Positions 13,050-14,563 of a stretch of 15,124 bases of DNA are shown piece after piece. Under the pieces are notes generated by a model that saw only the letters and a list, made by a program, of their open reading frames with translations, searched no databases and was not told the DNA's origin. The position numbers were made by a program, and so were the translations under genes. The first letter of the stretch is position 1; every line of letters starts with the position of its first letter. Source of the DNA: Baffinella frigidus (Eukaryota > Cryptophyceae > Cryptomonadales > Baffinellaceae); the NCBI GenBank assembly GCA_026770585.1, contig MU646975.1:70483-85606 (forward strand), written 5' to 3'.

Positions 13050-14563
13050 ACACACACACACACACATACATACACATACACATACACATTCACATTCACA
13101 TACACACACACATACACACACACGCACACACACACACACACACACATGCACACGAACACACACAAACACAAACATTCACACAAACATTTACACTCATGCA
13201 CATCTTCAAGGTCAAGTGTTTCGACCGTTCGAGATCCGCGGATTTGTACCACACAGCGGGCTACGAAGGGATTTTCGGCCCGAATCGGGCCACCTTTCCG
13301 TTACCTTATCTGCAGGAACCCCCCCATGTCCCTACGGTATTGCCTACCATAGGGTCCAATAGATTAGTCTGTATGGGTTATTCAAGCAATCCATTCTTTC
13401 ATAGTCCGCTGTGTGACCTGATCAGTTCATTTTTTGGGGGTCTAGGGTTGTGGTGTAGGGTGTAGGGTGTAGGGTGTAGGGTGTAGGGTGTAGGGTGTAG
13501 GGTGTAGGGTGTAGGGTGTAGGGTGCAGATCTGCGAAGCCCTCCGTGTGGCCGAACACCTCGTGTCCTCTGAGAAAGAAAAAGTGAGACCTGGTCAAATG
13601 TAACGGTCAAATGTAACGGTCCAATGTAACGCAATTTTCCTTGTCCGCAGAGACTAAACAGTAAACACTACACCCGAAATCAGGAGCCTGCCGCCTCCTC
13701 GCTCGAGCCGGGGAACCACGCGTAGTGTTTGGTGGCTCCTGATTTCGGGTGTAGGAGGGAAATTGCACTACATTTGACCAGTTTCCCCCCTAGTGTCTGT
13801 GGACAAGGGAAATTGCACTACATTTGACCAGCCCTCAGGGTTTCTTTCTCAGATGACGAGGCTTCCAACCCGTGAGAAGATCGGCCACTCGCGGCCGTTG
13901 AGCGAGATTATATCTCCCACAACCTGTGTGTTGTACGGAAAGTTGGTTGATCAGGGTTCGGGTTTCTGAGTTAGGGTTTCTGGTTTCTAGTTTCTGGTTT
14001 CTGGTTCCTGATTGCGCCCTCTTCTTCTTCTTTATTACTCTCGATACAGGTCCTAAATCAGGCCCTTGAGCCTTGAGTTGAGTGATACAAAAGTCTATCA
14101 GCCTTAAGAAACGGGCCCGCCTCAAACCCGTGTCCTCTGACGCAAGCCCCCTTGTGAAGCAGGAGCTCCTGGGAACCAGGACGGTACGTCCTGGTTTTGT
14201 GGGAGGTGCATCCGGAAGGGTGTGGTGTGAGGTACAGGCGAGATTGGATATTAATAACGCTCACGCCGACGACCTATACAAGGCCACTGGGTGTCTCGGA
14301 TGCAAGAACCCGCTCCCCGTAGGAGCCTAGACCACACAGTGGGCTTCGAGGGGTTCCTCTGACGCAAGACCCCCTGTGAACCAGGAGCCTGTGGGCTTCG
14401 AGGGGTTTATTGGGGCCGGAATTCCGGGTGTACCGTGACCACTTTGCGTAGGAAATATACTGTGCGGGTAACGTTTTTTTTTCCTTGTCCGCAGGAGCCT
14501 GCCGCCTCCTCACTCGAGACGGAAAACCACGCGTCTCTCGCGGGAAACCTGAACCGCCTCCGG
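37..14563 (+). CDS. OPLAH: 5-oxoprolinase (ATP-hydrolysing), internal part, 11 exons
   Basis: The family enzyme opens 5-oxo-L-proline to L-glutamate with ATP in the cytosolic gamma-glutamyl (glutathione) cycle. Seen: exons 37-103, 1343-1439, 4042-4085, 5037-5080, 5244-5288, 5670-5735, 6808-6897, 9418-9519, 9997-10084, 11536-11666 and 14495-14563 join in one open frame of 281 codons. In order they give [112 protein letters not shown] and EAQEP. This follows the HyuA half of animal 5-oxoprolinase almost without gaps. The GG.STDV stretch is the nucleotide-binding-type motif of this half. Both gene ends are outside the window. Intron phases agree at every junction (1,2,1,0,0,0,0,0,1,0). A bacterial-type hydantoinase A is less likely, because the [13 protein letters not shown] and EAQEP regions follow the eukaryotic enzyme closely. 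Confidence 0.94.
123..252. repeat. foldback element, family M (M2)
   Basis: Imperfect inverted repeat: GTAAAGCAGCTCGTTCTGG near the left end pairs with CCGGAACGAATCGC near the right, with TTTTAAAACTC/GAGTTTT inside. It is a diverged relative of the foldback at 8434-8599, which shares GTAAAGCAACTCG and TTTGTACC. Confidence 0.6.
277..408. repeat. foldback element, family N (N1)
   Basis: Arms of about 60 bp: CACCAGCCCTCCGAA at the left against TTCAGAGGGCTGGTG at the right, with GACCAAATC and GCGCCATTTC also paired, and a central ACCGGCC hairpin. It is related to 5985-6101, which shares GAAGTGGAC(C/T)AAATCAAGG. Confidence 0.75.
473..655. repeat. dispersed repeat F, copy 1
   Basis: About 185 bp, roughly 90% or more identical by eye to 7919-8106. 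Both begin TTTTCACACACACTCGTTCG and end TTCGACTTCTGA(T/C)CTGGCGTGG, with ACACTTTTGGCGTGTTTCTC inside. Dispersed mobile-element copy of unknown class, no coding potential seen. Confidence 0.8.
676..877. mobile_element. A-like TIR element, 202 bp
   Basis: Ends CCACACGAGGCTATCC and GGTAGCCTCGTGTGG form a terminal inverted repeat. It is flanked by TT on both sides (possible 2-bp target duplication). No transposase reading frame, so non-autonomous. CCAC-start ends recall the other A elements. Confidence 0.7.
998..1105. repeat. dispersed repeat P, copy 1
   Basis: Shares TTTTTGCTATCTTA...GGATTTTGTG...GAGGCTAAGATAGC with 3741-3832 and 5505-5596. The GCTATCTTA and TAAGATAGC ends make a short inverted repeat, so a small foldback element is likely. 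Confidence 0.7.
1166..1270. repeat. dispersed repeat E, copy 1
   Basis: Near-identical by eye to 9136-9238: CTCTGGGAGGCGACACGCGA, AGAGTCACCTACCCAGAGTC and ATATATCACCGA recur in the same order. The ends CTCTGGG and CCCAGAG pair. No coding potential. Confidence 0.8.
1265..1357 (+). repeat. tandem duplication of the intron 1 acceptor region
   Basis: AACTG(A/G)ATCTGATTTCGGGC followed by AG, a G run and TGGTTGGGT occurs at 1268-1302 and 1322-1356. The upstream copy has one extra G, so splicing there would shift the frame. The downstream copy is the in-frame acceptor of exon B. Confidence 0.85.
1343..1439 (+). CDS. OPLAH: OPLAH exon B (GGVVGY...GGTSTDVS)
   Basis: Acceptor is GGGCAG at 1341-1342 and donor CAAG|GTTTCG at 1440. 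With the split glycine it reads [32 protein letters not shown]. This is the best-conserved block of the family and carries the GG.STDV motif of the nucleotide-binding fold. It ends in phase 2 (AG of the Arg codon), completed by the first G of the next exon. The poly-G start makes the exact acceptor position matter: only six G after the AG keep VVGY in frame. Confidence 0.96.
1478..1649. mobile_element. foldback element, family C (C1)
   Basis: Arms of about 75 bp: ATTCATAGGCTAACGGCCTG and GCCTACGGTATTGCCTAGGA at the left are mirrored by CCTAGGCGATGCCGTAGGC and CAGTTACCCCATTAACAT at the right. Related copies are at 10866-11079 and 12264-12434. Non-coding. Confidence 0.85.
1669..1687 (+). pseudogene. 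copy of exon B 3' end with donor
   Basis: TCTACTGACGTGTCAAGGT is identical to the last coding bases of exon B plus its GT. It is followed by a TTC array in place of the true intron start. Further copies are at 1911, 2955 and 3302. Confidence 0.85.
1686..1728 (+). repeat. (CTT)n microsatellite
   Basis: About 14 units of CTT beginning directly after an exon-B end copy. A matching array is at 1855-1893. Confidence 0.9.
1855..1893 (+). repeat. (TTC)n microsatellite
   Basis: About 13 units of TTC. Its reverse strand reads poly-Lys and produces a spurious reading frame. Confidence 0.9.
1911..1929 (+). pseudogene. second copy of exon B 3' end with donor
   Basis: TCTACTGACGTGTCAAGGT again, followed by CTTCTTCC. 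Identical over 19 bases to the true junction at 1423-1441. Confidence 0.85.
2089..2243 (+). repeat. long near-perfect hairpin, arms 73 bp
   Basis: Left arm TGGGTGCACGTCTGAAGAAC...GAGAGTCTTGAGAT against right arm ATCTCAAGGCTCTCG...TTCAGACGTGCACCCA, loop about 9 nt. Only two of 73 positions differ (GGCGAAC/GTTTGCC and GAGAGTC/GGCTCTC), and both would be G-U pairs in the + strand transcript. Possible source of double-stranded RNA, or a very young foldback element. Confidence 0.9.
2398..2433 (+). repeat. degenerate TTC/CT-rich tract
   Basis: TTCTTTTTCTTCTTCTTCGT-type pyrimidine run followed by CTCAGAAAGGACCT, the same words that flank the TTC array at 1734-1747. Confidence 0.7.
2508..2632 (+). 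repeat. minisatellite, about 18-23 bp units
   Basis: About six units of TTACAC(A/G)CCGT(G/A)(C/T)ATAACTACC with length variation. It starts next to a truncated B-type end (CCACACGGTGGACTA at 2498) and stops at the next B element. Confidence 0.85.
2633..2770. mobile_element. TIR element B1, 138 bp
   Basis: Ends CCACACGGTGGACTACGA and TCGTAGCCTACCGAGTGG are inverted repeats. Inside are AAAAGTCAACTT, AATTGGTCACG and the small hairpin CCCCGGATTCCGGGG. Opposite orientation to 6992-7130 (139 bp) and 10285-10432. No reading frame for a transposase, so non-autonomous. Confidence 0.85.
2771..2959. mobile_element. foldback/TIR element L, 189 bp
   Basis: TAGAGCTATTCCGGTAGGAC at the left is mirrored by GTCCTACCGGAATAGCTCTA at the right, extended by TCGCGTTTTCGA on the left and TCGAAAACGCGA on the right. 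It directly abuts element B1, and its right end overlaps an exon-B end copy. Confidence 0.85.
2955..2980 (+). pseudogene. third copy of exon B 3' end
   Basis: TCTACTGACGTGTCCAGGTT with one mismatch, continued by CGTTCC, which resembles the true intron start TTCGTACC. So the copy includes intron sequence. Confidence 0.75.
2984..3124. mobile_element. TIR element B2, 141 bp
   Basis: ACTCGGTGGACTACGGA at the left and TCCGTAGTCCACCGTCTGG at the right, with GTGACCAAATTTGCACC and CAAGTTGACTTTTGATGA as in the other B copies. Confidence 0.82.
3125..3302. mobile_element. foldback element D1, arms about 80 bp
   Basis: AGAGCGCTGTGCAGAGAAGT, GGCCACGGGAAATAAT and CGAGAAATTGGAGCCATTT on the left are mirrored at 3205-3300. 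The first 60 bp differ at one position only. It inserts between B2 and an exon-B end copy, with GT on both sides as a possible 2-bp target duplication. The AGAGCGCT start is shared with 4402-4561. Confidence 0.88.
3302..3330 (+). pseudogene. fourth and longest copy of exon B 3' end
   Basis: GGGCGGCACATCTACTGACG then TGTCAAGGT reads GGTSTDVSR in frame and differs from exon B at two of 29 bases. It is followed by GTGCGTGCG as a possible donor, but no acceptor-side sequence of exon B precedes it. Confidence 0.9.
3549..3572 (+). repeat. poly-T/poly-G run
   Basis: About 12 T followed by about 11 G, flanked by repeated TGCTAGT(G/T)CAAATT words. Low complexity, no function seen. Confidence 0.8.
3741..3832. 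repeat. dispersed repeat P, copy 2
   Basis: TTTTTGCTATCTGAGGGGTG, GATTTTGTGCTGCGAAGC, GAGCCTAAGATGGC and TTAAGATAGCAC match the P copies at 998 and 5505. The ends form an inverted repeat. Confidence 0.72.
3838..4050 (+). repeat. three-copy repeat of the exon C acceptor region
   Basis: TTGAGGGAAACTGAAAGC...ACTCCTGGG(T/A)GT occurs at 3838, 3922 and 4006 (spacing about 84). The third copy supplies the true acceptor CTCCTGGGAGTAG. The earlier two read CTCCTGGGTGT and lack the AG. Confidence 0.85.
4042..4085 (+). CDS. OPLAH: OPLAH exon C ([15 protein letters not shown])
   Basis: A 44-nt micro-exon. Acceptor is GAGTAG|G and donor GCAG|GTACCC. It completes the Arg codon AG|G and reads [14 protein letters not shown] plus the first base of Gly, matching the family segment R-Y-A-G-x-x-EHVFE-x-x-TAG with no gap. 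The acceptor follows a weak polypyrimidine context and ends in TAG. Degenerate copies of this exon lie downstream at 4373-4400 and 4701-4736, but only this copy has the whole exon plus acceptor. Confidence 0.9.
4098..4286. mobile_element. TIR element A1, 189 bp
   Basis: CCACTCGAGAATGCTGAAGG at the left and CCCCTCTAGCATTCTCGTGTGG at the right are inverted, and AA flanks both sides. Inside are TTGTAAACATTTGTACCAGG and GGTACAATTTTTACAAGC. It lies 12 bp into intron 3. Non-autonomous. Confidence 0.85.
4373..4400 (+). pseudogene. partial copy of exon C 3' end
   Basis: TTTTCGAGACCACGACTGCAGGTA resembles the exon C end TCTTCGAAACCACGACCGCAGGTA. The following intron-like bases, once D2 is set aside, lead into another A element, so the copy includes exon end, intron start and A. 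Confidence 0.85.
4402..4561. mobile_element. foldback element D2
   Basis: AGCGCTTGCGGGAAAAC and CGGCC/GATTT words at the left are mirrored by AAATCGGCCGAGTTTTCCCG and CAAGCGCT at the right. GTA-like flanks (GGTA and GTAT) suggest a short target duplication. Centre carries AATTTGTACCAGG and TCTGGTACAAATT. Confidence 0.82.
4570..4690. mobile_element. truncated A element (A2) with inner hairpin
   Basis: Starts CCACTCGAGAATGCTGGAGC as in A1 but lacks the expected right end. Inside, AGGAAAATAGAAAGCTCAC pairs with GTGAGCTATCTATTTTCCT (4638-4682). Confidence 0.75.
4701..4736 (+). pseudogene. second partial copy of exon C
   Basis: ATACGAGCACGTCTTTGAGA then CCACGAATGCGGGTA reads [11 protein letters not shown], against [11 protein letters not shown] in exon C. 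Acceptor and first codons are missing. Confidence 0.88.
4938..5027 (+). repeat. three-copy tandem repeat before exon D
   Basis: Units like CTG(CC)TTTTCCCTTTAGACGG followed by (C/T)(C/T)(A/G)GT(T/C)GT(G/C)TC, about 33 bp, the last diverged (TTTCCTTTAAACGGGCCGTT). It ends about 10 bp before the exon D acceptor and supplies its pyrimidine-rich tract. Confidence 0.82.
5037..5080 (+). CDS. OPLAH: OPLAH exon D ([15 protein letters not shown])
   Basis: A 44-nt exon with acceptor GACCGCAG and donor GCG|GTAAAC. Reads (G)[14 protein letters not shown], nearly identical to the family block [21 protein letters not shown]. Phase 1 in, phase 0 out. The intron after it starts directly as telomere-like repeat. 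Confidence 0.95.
5081..5243 (+). repeat. intron 4: telomere-like CCCTAAA array from splice site to splice site
   Basis: 163 bp. The donor is GTAAACCCTAAACCC, so the heptamer begins at intron position 3. The array runs as CCCTAAA with CCCCAAA, CCCTCAA and CCCGAAA variants until AAACCAG, the acceptor. Practically no other sequence is present. Both flanking exons are secure by motif and join in phase 0, so this is a spliced interstitial telomere-like array and not a chromosome end. Confidence 0.9.
5244..5288 (+). CDS. OPLAH: OPLAH exon E (AGGGS...GLFR)
   Basis: A 45-nt exon in phase 0. Reads [15 protein letters not shown], in the position of the family AGGGSRLFF.SGLF.VGPES. The AGGGS and SGLF anchors fit and the length matches without gaps. 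The usual Arg after GGGS is Cys here, and other positions differ from the animal enzyme. The donor CGG|GTCCGA is weak beyond the GT. Confidence 0.85.
5295..5458 (+). repeat. CCCGAAA telomere-like variant array
   Basis: Heptamer CCCGAAA in two runs separated by CTGAAACC/GAGAACC/AAAGCC variants. It lies 6-10 nt downstream of the intron 5 donor. Confidence 0.92.
5505..5596. repeat. dispersed repeat P, copy 3
   Basis: TTTTTGCTATCTTAGGGGTA, TTTTGTGCTATGGTAAAGCC and GAGGCTAAGACAGC match the other P copies. CACCTCAAGA closes the inverted end. Confidence 0.72.
5670..5735 (+). CDS. OPLAH: OPLAH exon F (VGPES...CYRRGGPLS)
   Basis: 66 nt, phase 0 at both ends, donor TCG|GTGAGT (the only strong consensus donor here). 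Reads [32 protein letters not shown] and GGP match the family signature VGPES-AGAHPGPACY. The AGAH positions read SSAF, so a histidine I expect to be conserved is missing. Confidence 0.92.
5760..5795. repeat. 36-bp palindrome
   Basis: GATGGTCAAATTCAGA and TCTGAATTTGACCATC are perfect inverted 16-mers around GAAT. It is followed by CCCCCTCTCGGT, an echo of the exon F end and donor (5726-5737). Confidence 0.9.
5838..5944 (+). repeat. 20-bp AT-rich minisatellite
   Basis: Five units of ATTGTATAGTCTATACATCT with variants. Each unit is itself nearly palindromic around TATAGTCTATA. Confidence 0.9.
5985..6101. repeat. foldback element, family N (N2)
   Basis: ACTAAATCAAGGATGGGGCT and GGTATTTCCTTCGGA at the left are mirrored by TCCTTCGAAGGAAATGGCTT and AGCTCCATCCTCGATATGAT at the right. 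It shares words with N1 (277-408). Confidence 0.8.
6122..6345. mobile_element. TIR element G1, 224 bp
   Basis: CTAGCTCTGTCTCCCAG at the left and CTGAGACAGAGCTAG at the right. Contains a 23-bp tandem repeat and GTCAACTTGAGGATAGTCGG. The same right end occurs at 11725-11803 and 12739-12818, and a shorter relative is at 7256-7385. Confidence 0.8.
6187..6277 (+). repeat. 23-bp tandem repeat, 4 units
   Basis: AAAGTTGACGGGTTTGTACC plus ACC, repeated four times with few changes. Single copies of GTTGACGGGTTTGTACC occur in the G remnants at about 11729 and 12743, so the expansion is local to G1. Confidence 0.93.
6808..6897 (+). CDS. OPLAH: OPLAH exon G ([11 protein letters not shown]...DQPLDE)
   Basis: 90 nt with acceptor GGTTCAG. 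Reads [30 protein letters not shown], matching the family VTDANL-LGR-LP--FP-IFG--EDQPL. Two donors are possible: GAG|GTCTTT at 6898 and GAGG|GTGGAA at 6908. The first is chosen because it stays in phase 0 with the next exon and gives [12 protein letters not shown], the same length as the animal enzyme. Confidence 0.93.
6965..7250. mobile_element. A element (A3) interrupted by B element
   Basis: Starts CCACTCGAGAATACTGGAGC. After CACCCTAT a B element is inserted, then TTACACGTGGGTTTGTAA and TTTGTACCAGGA continue the A sequence. The A right end is not recognisable. Confidence 0.75.
6992..7130. mobile_element. TIR element B3, 139 bp, nested in A3
   Basis: CCACACAGTGGGCTTCAAGG at the left and TTCGTAGTCCACCGTGTGG at the right, with GGCCGGAATTCCGGGTG and GTGACCAATTTGCA inside. 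Joining the flanks gives CCCTATTTACACGTGG, which fits the uninterrupted A sequence (CCTATTTACATGTGG) with no added bases, so no target duplication is visible here. Confidence 0.87.
7256..7385. mobile_element. TIR element G2, about 130 bp
   Basis: CAGCTCTGTCCGAGTAAA at the left is mirrored by TTTACTCGGACAGAGCTAG at the right. Internal sequence is not shared with G1. Confidence 0.85.
7480..7557 (+). repeat. 36-bp tandem repeat, 2 units
   Basis: CTGGGTTTCGTGGTACAGAT and TTTTAAAACCCCAAA repeated twice. The words GGTACAGATTTTTAAAAC also occur in repeat F. Confidence 0.88.
7780..7850 (+). repeat. AACCAAA/AACCAGA low-complexity tract
   Basis: Irregular AACCAAAACC, AGAACCAGACCCC and AAAACCCAAAACC words, a loose relative of the telomere-like heptamers. 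The reverse strand reads repeated LVLVLV and is spurious. Confidence 0.75.
7919..8106. repeat. dispersed repeat F, copy 2
   Basis: Second copy of the repeat at 473-655, same orientation. Differences are mostly single transitions (CGCGG/CGTGG, CCGGTGG/CCGGCGG). Sequence on both sides differs from copy 1. Confidence 0.82.
8179..8280. mobile_element. short TIR element, A-like, 102 bp
   Basis: CCACTCGAGGCT at the left and AGCCTCGAGTGG... at the right. Inside, AAATGTGGGGTTGTTAAATT and AGTACCAG resemble the A elements (ACATGTGGGGTTGTAAAC, TTTGTACCAGG). Confidence 0.8.
8315..8425. mobile_element. B element remnant (B4)
   Basis: AAAAGTCAACTTGCC, CTACAAATTTGGTCACG and GAAAGATTCGTGGTCCACC match B internal and end sequences, but clear paired ends are missing. 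Confidence 0.6.
8434..8599. repeat. foldback element, family M (M1)
   Basis: Arms about 57 bp: ATGCAACCCAGGGTGAGTTT, TGTAAAGCAACTCG and ACAAATTATAAAAC at the left are mirrored by GTTTTATAATTTGTACCAGA, CGAGTTGCTTTACAAAACTC and ATCCTGGGTTGCGT at the right, with three or four mismatches. Confidence 0.88.
8713..8757 (+). pseudogene. partial copy of exon H, first 45 nt with acceptor
   Basis: GCAG then GACGCGACCAAAGCTGAGTT...CTGCGTCCATCAAT reads [15 protein letters not shown] against [15 protein letters not shown]. It then turns into a minisatellite made of its own GCGTCCATCAA end. No donor, so not usable as an exon. Confidence 0.9.
8742..8850 (+). repeat. exon-H-derived minisatellite, block 1
   Basis: CTGAC(T)(G/T)(C/T)GTCCATCAA words repeated in direct and inverted order (TTGATGGACGCAG). 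The unit equals the exon H codons for LTASIN. Confidence 0.85.
8880..9118. other. CpG-rich block, unassigned
   Basis: GC-rich with CG/GC runs (GACCGCGCGCGCGCTCACG). One frame reads [18 protein letters not shown], superficially like a beta-propeller repeat, but I see no second motif, splice context or start. May be a captured gene fragment. Confidence 0.35.
9124..9238. repeat. dispersed repeat E, copy 2
   Basis: Matches 1166-1270 nearly base for base. It is preceded by GGTGATATCTTAGGGTGG, which pairs with CATATATCACC at its end, so the element may be an inverted-repeat unit. It separates the two exon-H copies. Confidence 0.82.
9258..9302 (+). pseudogene. second partial copy of exon H
   Basis: Same 45-nt extent and acceptor ATGCAG as the true exon. 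It reads [15 protein letters not shown]. It shares AEFE with the copy at 8713, so these two are closer to each other at that site than to the functional exon. Confidence 0.9.
9286..9416 (+). repeat. exon-H-derived minisatellite, block 2
   Basis: Same direct and inverted CTGCGTCCATCAATG units as block 1, including GCATTGATGGACG. It leads into the true acceptor CATCAATGCAG, so the functional 3' splice site lies in minisatellite-type sequence. Confidence 0.87.
9418..9519 (+). CDS. OPLAH: OPLAH exon H (DATKAAFE...EEVAYGFIK)
   Basis: 102 nt, phase 0, acceptor ATGCAG, donor AAG|GTGCCC. Reads [34 protein letters not shown], aligned to the family helix region ending in EEVA-GF-(K/R) before [13 protein letters not shown]. 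Two upstream partial copies carry only the first 45 nt (8713-8757, 9258-9302) and read AEFE for AAFE. Only this copy continues into EEVAYGFIK and a donor. Confidence 0.93.
9523..9812 (+). repeat. telomere-like CCCTAAA array, 290 bp
   Basis: CCCTAAA units dominate to about 9640, then CCCAAAA, CCCTGAA, CACTAAA and ACTCTAA variants, then a uniform CCCCAAA block (9746-9812). It starts 4 nt inside intron 8. Confidence 0.95.
9820..9862 (+). pseudogene. partial copy of exon I, first 43 nt with acceptor
   Basis: TATCCAG then GTCGCGAACGAAGCGATGTG and CCGTCCCATACGCGCGCTC differs from exon I at about two positions and reads [14 protein letters not shown]. It ends in an F-related TIR element. No donor. 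Confidence 0.93.
9862..9979. mobile_element. F-related TIR element between exon I copies
   Basis: CACGCCAAAAGTGTCGG at the left and CACTTTTAGCGCG...GACCTGGCGTGG at the right. The GACCTGGCGTGG end is the same as that of repeat F. It sits exactly between the partial and true copies of exon I. Confidence 0.7.
9997..10084 (+). CDS. OPLAH: OPLAH exon I ([13 protein letters not shown]...HVLACF)
   Basis: 88 nt, phase 0 in and phase 1 out, donor TTCG|GTCCGT. Reads [29 protein letters not shown] plus a split Gly. [30 protein letters not shown] is the longest near-identical match to the animal enzyme in the window. The upstream copy at 9820 shares the first 43 nt but then runs into a repeat element. 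Confidence 0.97.
10161..10197 (+). pseudogene. copy of exon I 3' end with donor
   Basis: ATCCGTCAGCACGTCCTTGC then CTGCTTCGGTCCGTGCC differs at one base from the exon I end and intron 9 start. A shorter, deleted copy lies at 11080-11110. Confidence 0.9.
10285..10432. mobile_element. TIR element B5, 148 bp
   Basis: CCACTCGGTGGGCTTCGAGG at the left and TCCGAAGTCCACCGTGTGG at the right, with GGGGCCGAATTCTGGGGTG and GTGACCAAATTTACACC inside. Confidence 0.87.
10369..10511 (+). repeat. 72-bp tandem duplication of the B5 right end
   Basis: CCTGAAAGTTGATTATCTCT through CACCGTGTGGGTGACCC occurs at 10369 and again at 10441 with no difference seen. A recent event. Confidence 0.93.
10512..10865. other. 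unassigned intronic segment with AG microsatellite
   Basis: Contains CCTCCTCCTCCTC at the left and an AG run (10668-10697). The reverse strand reads a charged stretch ([26 protein letters not shown]) that might be a captured exon piece, but no start, splice pair or family motif supports a gene. Confidence 0.4.
10866..11079. mobile_element. foldback element, family C (C2)
   Basis: ATTCTCATAGGGGAACGTCC and AAGCCTACAGTATTGCC at the left are mirrored by GGCAATACCGTAGGCC and CTATTAAT at the right. Inner duplications of GGTCCTAGG(G)...CCTACGGCCTACCGTAG make it longer than C1 and C3. Confidence 0.83.
11080..11110 (+). pseudogene. shortened copy of exon I 3' end
   Basis: TCGTCAGCACGTCCTCGCAT then GCGGTCCGTGC. 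Lacks the TTC of the CTTCG|GT junction. Followed at once by the left end of an A element. Confidence 0.85.
11109..11299. mobile_element. TIR element A4, about 190 bp
   Basis: CACTCGAGAATGCTGGAGC at the left and GCTCCAGCGTTCTCGAG at the right. Inner TGGTACAAGCCC...TTACAACCCCACATGTAAAT is the mirror of the A-family left part. A central GGGTACATGACC/GGTCACGTACCC pair adds symmetry. Confidence 0.82.
11536..11666 (+). CDS. OPLAH: OPLAH exon J ([15 protein letters not shown]...EEAQ)
   Basis: 131 nt, acceptor GGCTCCAG, donor CAG|GTCTGT. With the split Gly it reads [44 protein letters not shown]. This matches the family [34 protein letters not shown]. The GGAGGQHA loop belongs to the nucleotide-binding fold of the HyuA half. 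Phase 1 in, phase 0 out. Confidence 0.96.
11725..11803. mobile_element. G element remnant, copy 3
   Basis: GTTGACGGGTTTGTACCGC, CTTGTCAACTTGAGAATAG and GAGGCAGAGCTAGG match the G1 right half. The duplicate at 12739-12818 is nearly identical. Confidence 0.78.
11839..11953. repeat. foldback element H
   Basis: CTCGAGTTGAGTC, GACAAAATTTGTCAACTT at the left are mirrored by AAGTTGATAAATTTTGCC and GACTCAACTCGAG at the right. Inner ACGCTGGGA(A)TCC(T)AGCGTT forms a second hairpin. Confidence 0.85.
12264..12434. mobile_element. foldback element, family C (C3)
   Basis: ATATTAATAGGGTAACGGCC and GGCCTACGGCATTGCCTAGG at the left are mirrored by CCTAGGCAATGCCGTATGCC and GGCCGTGAGCCTATGAATAT at the right. 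Closest to C1. Confidence 0.87.
12441..12818 (+). pseudogene. copy of exon J 3' end plus intron 10 start, split by an A element
   Basis: ATTTCTTGCGGACGTGGCTG then ATGAGGCGCA reads FLADVADEA against FLADVAEEA. After element A5, CAGGTCTGTCTCAGTGTAAT...GAGACGGCTC continues as in 11664-11803. So about 170 bp spanning the 5' splice site was duplicated before A5 inserted. Confidence 0.92.
12471..12679. mobile_element. TIR element A5, 209 bp
   Basis: CCACTCGAGAATGGTGGAGG at the left and GGGCCCTCTAGCGTTCTCGTGTGG-type right end. Flanked by CA on both sides. The empty site is known from the uninterrupted copy at 11660-11668, and the comparison supports a 2-bp CA target duplication. Confidence 0.9.
12832..12868 (+). 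repeat. (CT)n microsatellite
   Basis: About 18 CT units with one interruption, inserted within repeated G-end words (GAGTGAGGCAGAGCTAGG before and after). Confidence 0.92.
12957..13219 (+). repeat. CA-rich repeat J, forward copy
   Basis: (CA)n with ACATAC, ACGAAC and ACATTC variants, ending AACATTTACACTCATGCACA and TCTTCAAGGTCAAGTG. The reverse complement of this end occurs at 14849. Confidence 0.92.
13440..13526 (+). repeat. AGGGTGT array (CCCTACA on the other strand)
   Basis: About ten perfect GTAGGGT units. It is the only larger heptamer array with the G-rich strand as the sense strand, and it is not next to a splice site. Confidence 0.93.
13556..13858. mobile_element. foldback element K enclosing an exon K copy
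   Basis: CTGAGAAAGAAA, CTGGTCAAATGTA and TTTTCCTTGTCCGCAGAGAC at the left are mirrored by TGTCTGTGGACAAGGGAAA, TACATTTGACCAG and TTTCTTTCTCAG at the right. Nested in it is CACTACACCCGAAATCAGGA against CTCCTGATTTCGGGTGTAG. (GGTC(A/C)AATGTAAC)3 is tandem at 13594-13631. Confidence 0.8.
13681..13723 (+). pseudogene. partial copy of exon K 5' part
   Basis: AGGAGCCTGCCGCCTCCTCG then CTCGAG and AACCACGCGT. Reads [12 protein letters not shown]-like. The matching acceptor TTCCTTGTCCGCAG stands at 13637-13650, separated from it by about 30 bp of inserted hairpin arm. Confidence 0.9.
13952..14012 (+). repeat. degenerate GGGTTTCTGGTTT tract
   Basis: GGGTTTCTGAGTTAGGGTTT and repeated CTGGTTT words resemble decayed TTTAGGG-type repeat in the G-rich orientation. 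Confidence 0.65.
14332..14460. mobile_element. B element remnant (B6), internally doubled
   Basis: CCACACAGTGGGCTTCGAGG at 14332 and GTGGGCTTCGAGGGGTTT at 14391, then GGGGCCGGAATTCCGGGTG and CCGTGACCACTTTGCG. The insert between the two starts (CCTCTGACGCAAG...GTGAACCAGGAGC) repeats words from 14134-14166. Confidence 0.75.
14495..14563 (+). CDS. OPLAH: OPLAH exon K (EPAASS...NLNRLR)
   Basis: 69 nt, phase 0, with the best polypyrimidine acceptor in the window (T-run, TTCCTTGTCCGCAG) and donor CGG|GTACAC. Reads [23 protein letters not shown]. The first residues continue EAQ|EP as in the family, and LAGNLNRLR sits where the animal enzyme has its LDQRLSRLEE helix. Identity is low apart from EP. 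The call rests on frame, position, splice sites and partial copies elsewhere. Confidence 0.72.

Larger units (their letters stand above)
11667..14494 (+). other. intron 10 (phase 0), longest intron
   Basis: 2.8 kb holding a G-end repeat (11725-11803), foldback H (11839-11953), foldback C3 (12264-12434), a copy of the exon-J end split by element A5 (12441-12818), CT and CA microsatellites, AGGGTGT array (13440-13526), foldback K with an exon-K copy (13556-13858), degenerate GGGTTTCTGG tract (13952-14012), a 10-bp-arm hairpin (14174-14196) and doubled B remnants (14332-14460). No gene seen. Confidence 0.8.

Noticed and set aside
12812-13252. Long reading frames on both strands over the CA/CT repeats
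   Set aside because: They consist of HTHT, CVCV and RERE repeats forced by the dinucleotide sequence. No start context or family motif.
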